A stretch of DNA of 6,984 bases from Firmicutes bacterium UBA1535 (GTDB lineage Bacteria; Bacillota; Clostridia; Tissierellales; Sedimentibacteraceae): NCBI GenBank assembly GCA_002323775.1, contig DCPV01000149.1:18109-25092 (forward strand), in the 5' to 3' direction. Position 1 is the stretch's first letter, and each line of letters starts with the position of its first letter. The translations under genes and the position numbers were made by a program. Positions 1-4,784 of this stretch are shown in pieces. The notes under the pieces are model-generated. The model had not been told where the DNA came from. It saw only the letters and a list, made by a program, of their open reading frames with translations, and searched no databases.

Positions 1-22
1 CATAATTAATAAATGCTATAAG

Positions 23-56
23 AAAAAGCTATTGAAATTTCTCAATAGCTTTTTTT
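23..56 (+). terminator. Intrinsic terminator of the upstream (unseen) gene
   Basis: A perfect 13-bp stem (23-35 with 42-54) closes a 6-base loop and runs into seven T residues at 50-56. This is the standard rho-independent form. It ends a transcript entering from the left edge and separates it from the lipoprotein gene. The opposite strand also has a short T-rich run after the stem, so it may work in both directions. Bases 1-22 hold nothing that can be called. Confidence 0.85.
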
Positions 57-113
57 ATGTATTTCAATATAAATTTTATTTTTCATTTCTATCATAAAAA
101 TATTTTAAATTAA

Positions 114-119
114 TATAAT
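114..119 (+). promoter_or_regulatory. Possible -10 box for the lipoprotein gene
   Basis: A perfect TATAAT lies 30 bases before the chosen start codon and about 20 before the ribosome site. No good -35 box is found 16-18 bases upstream and there is no TG extension, so the call rests on the -10 alone in very AT-rich DNA. A promoter is expected here because a strong terminator lies just upstream. Confidence 0.35.
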
Positions 120-148
120 TTTGTAAAAGCATTTCAATGGAGGGCATC

Positions 149-655
149 ATGAGAAAATTATTGCTGAGTGTATTTATAATTTTTTTATTTTTAAGTGGCT
201 GTAGTTATCTAAAAACAGAATATATTACACCAAAGAGGTACTACGCTGAGATTTCAATTAGCACACATCATAATTCAAATAATCAAGAAATCAAATATAA
301 CTTGAAAATACTGCAAAAGGATGATGAATATAAAATAATAATAAGCCATAATAATGTAAATTTTTTTATTCAATTTAATGATGGAAAATGTACACTGGTA
401 AATGATAAATTCCCCGATAGTAAGATAGTAACGACAATACCTTCTCTTGAAAAGCTGTATAAAGAGATAAATCTTGATAAATTCAACGGTTTAAAGAGCG
501 TAAATTCTAATACTGTAGAAGCTTATGACTCTGATTACAAATATGTTTTGCAGTATGATAAAAAAAATTTCGCTCCGCAAAAATTAAGCATTTATAAAAA
601 TAATTTAATTATTAAAACTTTTGAGTATAAAAATGTTGAATTATACAAACACTAA
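149..655 (+). CDS. Small lipoprotein, GerS/YdcC-like
   Basis: Predicted membrane-anchored lipoprotein of 168 residues. The start is set at 149, not at the in-frame ATG at 137, because GGAGGG at 139-144 sits at the right distance before 149 and the upstream ATG overlaps that site. From 149 the protein begins with a charged MRK, a hydrophobic stretch (about 4-15) and a lipobox LSGC (15-18), so Cys18 should be lipidated. The rest is a soluble outer-surface domain with alternating polar and hydrophobic strands, like the LolA/outer-membrane-lipoprotein-carrier fold. I see no catalytic motif. In Bacillus (ydcC) and Clostridia (gerS), a lipoprotein of this kind lies upstream of alr and the EndoAI/EndoA pair, and GerS is needed for spore germination in Clostridioides difficile. 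The family call rests on context plus general form, not on a clear sequence match. It appears to be transcribed alone. Confidence 0.6.
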   Translation: MRKLLLSVFIIFLFLSGCSYLKTEYITPKRYYAEISISTHHNSNNQEIKYNLKILQKDDEYKIIISHNNVNFFIQFNDGKCTLVNDKFPDSKIVTTIPSLEKLYKEINLDKFNGLKSVNSNTVEAYDSDYKYVLQYDKKNFAPQKLSIYKNNLIIKTFEYKNVELYKH

Positions 656-735
656 TTAAAAATTTGGAAAGGAGTAAAATTATTTTTTGATTGAGATTAG
701 TATAATTATACCCATGGATATATTACACAAGAATT

Positions 736-793
736 CCGTCTCCTGTTTACAAGAGCGGCGATAGATTGCATATGGGTTCGGTACTCATTTTTT
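736..793. other. Unidentified structured element with terminator-like end
   Basis: Two hairpins lie close together in a segment clearly richer in GC than its surroundings. The first pairs CCG 736-738 with CGG 756-758 and CTCCTG 740-745 with CAAGAG 750-755, around a 4-base loop, with one bulge and one mismatch. That mismatch is C:A on the + strand but becomes a U:G pair if the - strand is the RNA. The second pairs 772-777 with 783-788 with one wobble, valid on the + strand, and runs into six T residues (788-793), like a short intrinsic terminator. CCCAT at 711-715 could instead pair with ATGGG at 772-776. It may be an attenuator, a small RNA or a gene remnant. I do not recognise the family. 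Confidence 0.45.
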
Positions 794-884
794 CATTATT
801 TGTAATTTATTCTAATGTTTTTAATATTAAGTTATCTTTTTCAGATTAATACATAATTTACTATTATATTTTTTGAAAGAAATA

Positions 885-893
885 TGCTATAAT
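885..893 (+). promoter_or_regulatory. Extended -10 promoter of the toxin-antitoxin operon
   Basis: TGCTATAAT combines a perfect -10 box (888-893) with the TG extension that can replace a -35 box in Gram-positive sigma-A promoters. No good -35 box is found at the usual distance. Transcription should begin near 900, leaving about 90 bases of leader before the antitoxin start. An 8-base palindrome, AAACGTTT, at 933-940 in the leader could be part of an operator for the antitoxin, but this is weak. Confidence 0.6.
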
Positions 894-992
894 ATCAGTA
901 TCTTTAAGAAAAGCTAAAGCTTGGATATAGTGAAACGTTTTAAATTGATAAATAAAGGTATTGTAACATTTAATAGTTGTGAGGTGGATAAC

Positions 993-1268
993 TTGGCTGA
1001 AAATAAGAAAATATTAATATCAATTCCAGAAAATTTATTGAAAGAATTAGATATAGCTTCTAAGAATGACAATACAAATAGAAGTGACTTTATCAGAAAA
1101 TCTATTAAATTCTATTTGATTGAAAAAAGAAAGATAGAAATTAGAGAAAAAATGAGAGCCGGTTACTTGGAAATGAGCAACATTAATAAGATCATCACTG
1201 AGGAGTATTCAGAAGGAGATTATGAAGACTTTTTGAGTTATGAAACAAAATTATTGGGAAGTGAATAG
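993..1268 (+). CDS. ndoAI: Antitoxin, MazE/EndoAI family (ribbon-helix-helix)
   Basis: Labile antitoxin that binds and blocks the EndoA/MazF toxin and usually represses its own operon. I place the start at TTG 993, because GAGGTGG (981-987) is a good ribosome site five bases before it. The 24 in-frame codons upstream (from TTG 921) have no ribosome site and no family counterpart. This gives 91 residues, against about 93 in B. subtilis EndoAI. The N-terminal part shows the ribbon-helix-helix pattern: a strand (about 5-11, KKILISI), PENLLKELD, then a helix with [10 protein letters not shown]. The C-terminal part, with GYLEMSNIN (57-65), matches the conserved toxin-binding segment of EndoAI. The acidic tail is typical. 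The toxin gene follows after one base, so the two are translationally linked. Confidence 0.93.
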   Translation: MAENKKILISIPENLLKELDIASKNDNTNRSDFIRKSIKFYLIEKRKIEIREKMRAGYLEMSNINKIITEEYSEGDYEDFLSYETKLLGSE

Positions 1269-1269
1269 T

Positions 1270-1620
1270 TTGATTGTAAAAAGGGGAGATGTATACTATG
1301 CCGATCTAAGTCCAGTTATTGGTTCAGAACAAGGGGGAATTAGACCGGTACTAATTATACAGAATAATATTGGAAATAAATATAGTCCTACAGTAATAGT
1401 TTCAGCCATTACATCTCAGATTAATAAAGCTAAGCTACCTACACATATTGAAATAAGTTCTCAAGATTTTAGTCTACCTAAAGATTCTGTTGTTCTGTTA
1501 GAACAAATAAGAACTATAGATAAAAAAAGATTAAAGGAAAAAATAGGTAAATTTGATATAAAACTGATGTCAGAGGTTGATGACTGCCTGAAAATTAGTT
1601 TAGGCTTGATTGATTTTTAA
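1270..1620 (+). CDS. ndoA: mRNA interferase toxin, MazF/EndoA (PemK-like)
   Basis: Sequence-specific endoribonuclease that cuts mRNA, slowing translation when its antitoxin is lost; it acts in the cytoplasm as a dimer. The start is set at TTG 1270: it gives [15 protein letters not shown], the normal EndoA N-terminus, and exactly 116 residues as in B. subtilis. GGGAAGTG at 1256-1263 serves as ribosome site inside the end of the antitoxin gene. An ATG at 1240 would add ten residues the family lacks and overlap the antitoxin. Visible family features are [15 protein letters not shown] (18-32) with catalytic Arg25, AITSQ (46-50) with catalytic Thr48, [18 protein letters not shown], and the terminal LGLIDF. 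All key residues are intact, so it should be active. B. subtilis EndoA cuts at UACAU; the same target is likely here but is inferred. Confidence 0.96.
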   Translation: MIVKRGDVYYADLSPVIGSEQGGIRPVLIIQNNIGNKYSPTVIVSAITSQINKAKLPTHIEISSQDFSLPKDSVVLLEQIRTIDKKRLKEKIGKFDIKLMSEVDDCLKISLGLIDF

Positions 1621-1640
1621 TTACATATTAGGATTAAAAC

Positions 1641-1693
1641 AATATAACCTTATAAATTTCTTTTATATAAAAGAATGTTTATAAGGTTATATT
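1641..1693. terminator. Long hairpin between convergent genes, probable bidirectional terminator
   Basis: A perfect 16-bp stem (1641-1656 with 1678-1693) encloses a second perfect 18-base palindrome (1658-1675), giving one almost continuous stem of about 24 bp. It lies between the 3' ends of the toxin gene and folC. The T runs after the stem are short on both sides (ACTTTTAG on +, GTTTTAAT on -), so stopping may be partial or the structure may mainly protect the 3' ends. Confidence 0.65.
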
Positions 1694-1709
1694 ACTTTTA
1701 GAGCTTTAT

Positions 1710-1734
1710 AGAGATTTGTCTAAGACAAATCTCT
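1710..1734. repeat. 25-base palindrome across the folC stop codon
   Basis: AGAGATTTGTCT (1710-1721) is followed by one central base and then its exact inverse (1723-1734). On the - strand the folC stop codon TAG (1720-1722) falls in the loop, and the last codons of folC form one arm. There is no T run after it, so it is not a simple terminator by itself. It may stabilise the folC mRNA end or act together with the hairpin at 1641-1693. Confidence 0.55.
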
Positions 1735-3027
1735 ATTTGCTAAAAGTGTTCTAACATCACCGATTAAATATAACGAGCCAACACAGGCTATAATTTCATC
1801 TTTATCAGCATTTTTTATGATAGGTAGAATTTCTTCATAATTATTCAATGCTTTGGCTTTAGTAGATGAGTTTTTATCGTTGATAAGCTTTGCTAAGTCA
1901 TCAGAGGCTATTGCTCTTGGATTATTTGGAGTTAAGGTGTAAATTTCCTTTGATATGTCGGTGAGGTAATCTATAAGCATCTCAGGATGCTTATCCTTTA
2001 ACATTCCATAGAATAATATTATTTTTTTGTCTCCAAAATACTTCCTTACAGCTTTTGAAAAATATTCAATTCCGTTTATGTTGTGACCACCATCTAGTAT
2101 TATTACAGGATTTTTGTGAATTATCTCAAAACGTCCTGCAAATTTACAGCTTGATAAGCCTTTCTTTATACTGCTTTCAGTTATATTAAAGCCTTTTTCT
2201 TTAAGAATTTCTAAGACTTTTAATACTGTTAGGCAGTTGTAAATCTGATGCTCACCTAAAAGATTAATTTTAAAATCGTCTAAATTGAAAACTGATTTAT
2301 CTGAGTAATTTAATATTTGCTCATCTATATCTGCTCTAACTAAGGAAATATTGTCCTTGTTAGTTAAATGCACCTTAGAATTTTTTAGCTTTGCTTGCTC
2401 ACAAATTACATCCACTATATTTTTTTCTTGTGGATAAACTACAACATCGCTGTTTTCCTTTATTATCCCTGCTTTTTCAAAAGCTATTTTTTCAAGAGTA
2501 TCGCCTAAATATTCTGTATGGTCATAGCTTATTGATGTAATGACAGAAATTAGAGATTTACTCACAGCATTTGTAGCGTCAAATCTTCCCCCTAGTCCTA
2601 CCTCTAAAACTAAAAAATCAATATTTTGTTCTTCAAAATATTTAAAGCCAATTGCAGTTACTATTTCAAACTCTGTAGGGTGATTATAGCCCTCTTTAAG
2701 CATTATATCGACCTTTTCTTTGACAAGAGCTGTTATTCTTCCAAGAGAAGCCTTATCTATATGCTCCTTATTTATCTGTATTCTTTCAGTGAATTCCTGT
2801 AGATATGGACTTATAAACAGCCCTACCTTATAATCACTTGCCATCAATACATCATGAATCATATTGCTTGTAGAGCCCTTGCCATTAGTCCCAGCAATAT
2901 GTATTATTTTATATTTATCCTGTGGATTGCCTAGAAGCTCTGTCAGTTTTTTTATATTTTCAAGCCCAAGCTTTGAGCCGAACTTATAAGTATCACTTAT
3001 ATATTTTAACGCCTCATCGTAATTCAT
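1720..3027 (-). CDS. folC: Folylpolyglutamate synthase / dihydrofolate synthase
   Basis: Cytoplasmic ATP-dependent ligase that adds glutamate to folates, keeping them in the cell; the bacterial enzyme often also makes dihydrofolate from dihydropteroate. The product is 435 residues, the usual length. The start is placed at 3027 because AGGAGG lies seven bases upstream; the longer in-frame start at 3057 would read through that site. Motifs in order: P-loop GTNGKGST (46-53), SPYLQEFTERI (73-83), the LEVGLGGRFDATN box (141-153), YDHTEYLG (168-175), FEKAGIIK (183-190) with the lysine expected to be carbamylated, GEHQIYN (258-264), AGRFE (297-301), and DGGHN (312-316) opening the C-terminal Mur-ligase-type domain. 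All appear intact. It has its own promoter and no partner gene. Whether it has the dihydrofolate synthase activity cannot be told from sequence alone. Confidence 0.96.
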   Translation of the reverse strand: MNYDEALKYISDTYKFGSKLGLENIKKLTELLGNPQDKYKIIHIAGTNGKGSTSNMIHDVLMASDYKVGLFISPYLQEFTERIQINKEHIDKASLGRITALVKEKVDIMLKEGYNHPTEFEIVTAIGFKYFEEQNIDFLVLEVGLGGRFDATNAVSKSLISVITSISYDHTEYLGDTLEKIAFEKAGIIKENSDVVVYPQEKNIVDVICEQAKLKNSKVHLTNKDNISLVRADIDEQILNYSDKSVFNLDDFKINLLGEHQIYNCLTVLKVLEILKEKGFNITESSIKKGLSSCKFAGRFEIIHKNPVIILDGGHNINGIEYFSKAVRKYFGDKKIILFYGMLKDKHPEMLIDYLTDISKEIYTLTPNNPRAIASDDLAKLINDKNSSTKAKALNNYEEILPIIKNADKDEIIACVGSLYLIGDVRTLLANRDLS

Positions 3028-3083
3028 TTTAATGCCTCCTAAGTTGAAATTTCGCATATTTTTATATCGAAATTAATAATACT

Positions 3084-3112
3084 ATAATAGACCATAAACG
3101 ATAGATTTGCAA
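3084..3112 (-). promoter_or_regulatory. Promoter of folC
   Basis: Read on the - strand, TTGCAA (3107-3112) is followed by a 17-base spacer and TATTAT (3084-3089). The spacing is ideal and both boxes are close to the sigma-A consensus. Transcription should start near 3077, about 50 bases before the folC start. I see no operator or riboswitch in that leader. Confidence 0.7.
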
Positions 3113-3192
3113 ACATTTTTTATTAAATTTATCATAATATTAGTATTTGTAATAACAGGTATAAAAAATAAAAATTAACCAAAAAATTCTTC

Positions 3193-3255
3193 TTGCAAAG
3201 TACTTTAAACTATGATATTCTTATAAAAGAATTTAATAGTTTTAGGTGTTATAAT
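3193..3255 (+). promoter_or_regulatory. Promoter region of the B12 uptake operon
   Basis: Two candidates lie upstream of the riboswitch. The first is TTGCAA (3193-3198), a 17-base spacer, then TATTCT (3216-3221). The second is an extended -10, TGTTATAAT (3247-3255), with a perfect hexamer but a weak -35. The second would start the RNA near 3262, just ahead of the riboswitch fold. A small inverted repeat, ATTCTT/AAGAAT (3217-3232), overlaps the first -10 box. The 3113-3192 stretch between the divergent promoters shows nothing else. Confidence 0.55.
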
Positions 3256-3471
3256 ACTAATGTCAAATTAAAGTCTTTTCAAATACTGAACTAACTATAT
3301 TTGAAATTAGTGTTAAACATAACAGGGAAAATGGTAAAAGCCATTGCAGCCCCCGCTACTGTGAGTGAGTACAAATTTTACAAAACCACTATTTTAAGTA
3401 TTTTTAAATGGGAAGGGTAAAATGAGGTTGATGCACGAGCCAGGAGACCTACCTAAAATAAGTTCTAACTT

Positions 3472-3520
3472 TCGGTGGGAAAGTGTAATTATATTTAATT
3501 AGCATGTTTATCCTAACCGA
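3472..3520 (+). promoter_or_regulatory. Antiterminator pairing of the riboswitch
   Basis: TCGGTGGGA (3472-3480) can pair with TCCTAACCGA (3511-3520) in nine base pairs with one bulged A. The same left strand forms the hairpin that makes the kissing contact in the B12-bound state, and the same right strand forms the 5' arm of the terminator. The two folds exclude each other, so the no-B12 state should read through and the bound state should stop. This is my reading of pairing, not a measured structure. Confidence 0.6.
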
Positions 3521-3540
3521 GTGGTTGGGATATTTTATTT
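3511..3540 (+). terminator. Riboswitch-controlled intrinsic terminator
   Basis: TCCTAACC (3511-3518) pairs with GGTTGGGA (3523-3530), eight pairs with one wobble, around the loop GAGT, followed by the T-rich run TATTTTATTT. It ends only a few bases before the btuF ribosome site (3548-3554), so it should stop transcription before btuF. Confidence 0.8.
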
Positions 3541-3561
3541 TATAATTGAGGAGGAAATTTG

Positions 3562-4542
3562 ATGTTTAAATCAAAAAAATTATTAAGTTTATTACTTGTT
3601 GTATTGATGATTTTTTCATTTGCAGCATGCAATAAGAACAAGCCAAATACCCCGGTATCTGGTAACGAGGGTGAAAAAGAAGGCAACGAAAACAATAATT
3701 CAGAAAATAGTGTTAATACTGTATATCCATTTAAGTTTACTGATGATTCAGGCAAAGAAATAGTTTTAGAAAAAGCACCTGATAAAGTGGCTTCAGGCTC
3801 ACCGTCTATAACTGAAATTATATTTGCAATCAAGGCAAATGATAATTTAGTAGGTGTTACACAATTCTGTAATTTCCCTGAAGAAGCTATGAAAATAGAT
3901 ATTACGGGCGATTATAATGGTCCAAGCATTGAAAAGTTGATTGAATTTGGTGCTAATGTATATATAACTGACCATATAGCAGATGATGTAAGAAAGACTT
4001 TAGAGGACGCTAAAATTACTGTAATTGTTCTTGCTTCAAAAAATTATGAAGATGTATTTAGTAAAATATTATTGATGGGACAGATATTTGATAAAAATAA
4101 AGAAGCTGATAGTACTTTAATTTCAATGAAAAATAGAGAAGCTGCTTTATTAAATGCTATCAAGGATTTGAAAAGTAAAAGAGTGTTCTATGAGGTATGG
4201 CATGATCCTCTTATGACTTCAGGACCAGGTAGCTTTATTGATGAGATGATTAAGATGTTAGGCTCTGAAAATATTGCTTCAGACGCTGCATCAGCATATG
4301 CTGAGTTTAGCGTTGAGACACTGATTGAAAGAAACCCCGAAGTTTATATAACTGCCAATGATGGAATGAAAACAGTTGAGGATATTAAGGCAAGAACAGG
4401 ATATGATCAGATAGATGCTATTAAAAATGATAGAATTTACTTTTTAGATTCAGATATTATATCAAGACCGGGACCAAGAATAGTTGAAGGTCTTGAGATT
4501 TTAGCAGAGGCTATATACTCTGAAGTGTTTAACGGTAAATAA
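3562..4542 (+). CDS. btuF: Cobalamin ABC transporter, substrate-binding lipoprotein
   Basis: Captures vitamin B12 or a related corrinoid outside the membrane and hands it to the permease. The product is 326 residues. The start is ATG 3562, with GAGGAGG at 3548-3554 seven bases away; a TTG directly before it is not needed. The N-terminus has lysines, a hydrophobic run and lipobox FAAC (20-23), so Cys23 is lipidated. A flexible linker rich in Asn, Glu and Ser follows (about 24-52). The rest is a class III (BtuF/FepB-like) binding fold: FTDDSGKEIVLEKAPDKV, then SPSITEIIFAI, VTQFCNFP, PSIEKLIEFGANVYI, a helix linking the two lobes, EVWHDPLMTSGPGSFIDEM, and the family ending SRPGPRIVEGLEILAEAIY. 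The riboswitch just upstream supports cobalamin over iron-siderophore as substrate. It is the first gene of the operon. Confidence 0.93.
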   Translation: MFKSKKLLSLLLVVLMIFSFAACNKNKPNTPVSGNEGEKEGNENNNSENSVNTVYPFKFTDDSGKEIVLEKAPDKVASGSPSITEIIFAIKANDNLVGVTQFCNFPEEAMKIDITGDYNGPSIEKLIEFGANVYITDHIADDVRKTLEDAKITVIVLASKNYEDVFSKILLMGQIFDKNKEADSTLISMKNREAALLNAIKDLKSKRVFYEVWHDPLMTSGPGSFIDEMIKMLGSENIASDAASAYAEFSVETLIERNPEVYITANDGMKTVEDIKARTGYDQIDAIKNDRIYFLDSDIISRPGPRIVEGLEILAEAIYSEVFNGK

Positions 4543-4572
4543 GCTATTTGTTACTCCCTATTCGAATAGCTT
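4541..4572 (+). repeat. Hairpin overlapping the btuF stop codon
   Basis: AAGCTATT (4541-4548) pairs exactly with AATAGCTT (4565-4572) around a 16-base loop, beginning inside the btuF stop codon. There is no T run after it, so it is not a classic terminator. It is the first of three hairpins in this gap. Confidence 0.5.
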
Positions 4573-4586
4573 GTATATAAAATTGT

Positions 4587-4622
4587 CCTAGTATCAATTG
4601 TATTAAATTATATTAGGGTTTT
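4587..4622 (+). terminator. Weak terminator-like hairpin after btuF
   Basis: CCTAGTAT plus AATT (4587-4599, one bulged C at 4595) pairs with AATTATATTAGG (4606-4617) around the loop GTATTA. A short TTTT (4619-4622) follows. The stem is AU-rich and the T run short, so only partial stopping is expected. Confidence 0.45.
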
Positions 4623-4666
4623 AGTATAGTGAACAATAGATTTGCTCGTCTGTTGTTCACTATACT
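4623..4666 (+). repeat. Strong 18-bp hairpin in the btuF-btuC gap
   Basis: A perfect 14-bp stem (4623-4636 with 4653-4666) extends inward by one wobble and three more pairs (4637-4640 with 4649-4652) to an 8-base loop. It is followed by mixed AT sequence, not a clean T run. It may be a partial terminator, a block to 3' decay that raises btuF mRNA over btuCD, or a copy of a small dispersed repeat. Confidence 0.6.
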
Positions 4667-4700
4667 TATTATTGCCTATTTATTTTTCTGTAATATAAGT

Positions 4701-4729
4701 TTGCTATATTTAGAATAAAATGGTAAAAT
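4701..4729 (+). promoter_or_regulatory. Possible internal promoter for btuC
   Basis: TTGCTA (4701-4706), a 17-base spacer and TAAAAT (4724-4729) with the TG extension at 4721-4722 form a good sigma-A pattern. The start would be near 4736, about 50 bases before btuC. AT-rich DNA gives false matches often, so this is a candidate only. If used, btuCD would be partly free of riboswitch control. Confidence 0.4.
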
Positions 4730-4784
4730 AAAATACATACAATAGTACTTACTAAATAATAAATATAAAAGAAAGGTCAAAAAC

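Larger units (their letters stand above)
656..992. other. Gene-poor gap holding a structured element and a promoter
   Basis: This 337-bp interval has no convincing protein gene. In related genomes alr often occupies this slot, and no racemase motif is readable here in any frame. The stretch contains a GGAAAGGAG ribosome-site-like run at 666-674, a 12-bp palindrome (700-711), a GC-richer structured segment (736-793) and the toxin operon promoter (885-893). The 794-870 part is plain AT-rich sequence in which I see nothing. Confidence 0.6.
3288..3540 (+). promoter_or_regulatory. Cobalamin (B12) riboswitch with expression platform
   Basis: The leader senses coenzyme B12-type cobalamins and should lower expression of the uptake genes when B12 is plentiful. 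Conserved parts are visible in order: CAGGGAA (3323-3329), a hairpin AATGG/CCATT (3330-3345), GCCCCCGCTACTGTGAG (3349-3365), a variable arm region, and the B12 box GAGCCAGGAGACCTACCT (3437-3454), which has one A where GCC is usual. GAACT (3288-3292) can pair with AGTTC (3461-3465) to close the aptamer. The switch parts follow: hairpin ACTTTC/GAAAGT (3468-3484) with loop GGTGG, able to pair with CCGC in the L5 loop region (3352-3355) as the known L5-L13 kissing contact, then the terminator. It lies directly before btuF, which fits the role. Confidence 0.95.

Noticed and set aside
687..764. A 25-codon frame starting at TTG 687 downstream of a GGAG site
   Set aside because: The spacing to the ribosome site is long (12 bases), the peptide has no recognisable feature, and it runs through the structured hairpin. 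It could be a leader peptide, but nothing supports that.
736..788. tRNA-like shape, because 772-788 resembles a T-arm with loop TTCGGTA
   Set aside because: The conserved A in the T loop is missing, no acceptor stem can be formed with the flanks, and no anticodon or D arm fits upstream.
933..940. AAACGTTT palindrome as the antitoxin operator
   Set aside because: It is too short to stand out in AT-rich DNA, and it lies downstream of the start point with no second copy.
921..992. Longer antitoxin from TTG 921
   Set aside because: No ribosome site precedes it, the extra 24 residues have no family counterpart, and a strong site sits before 993.
1240..1269. Longer toxin from ATG 1240 overlapping the antitoxin
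   Set aside because: It adds ten residues before the conserved MIVKRGDVY start; TTG 1270 gives exact family length and has a fitting ribosome site.
3028..3057. Ten-residue N-terminal extension of folC from 3057
   Set aside because: The extension encodes the ribosome site for the start at 3027 and has no family support.
3540..3833. Open frame on the - strand opposite btuF
   Set aside because: It is antisense to a clear gene, has no ribosome site or family features, and reflects codon bias of the real gene.
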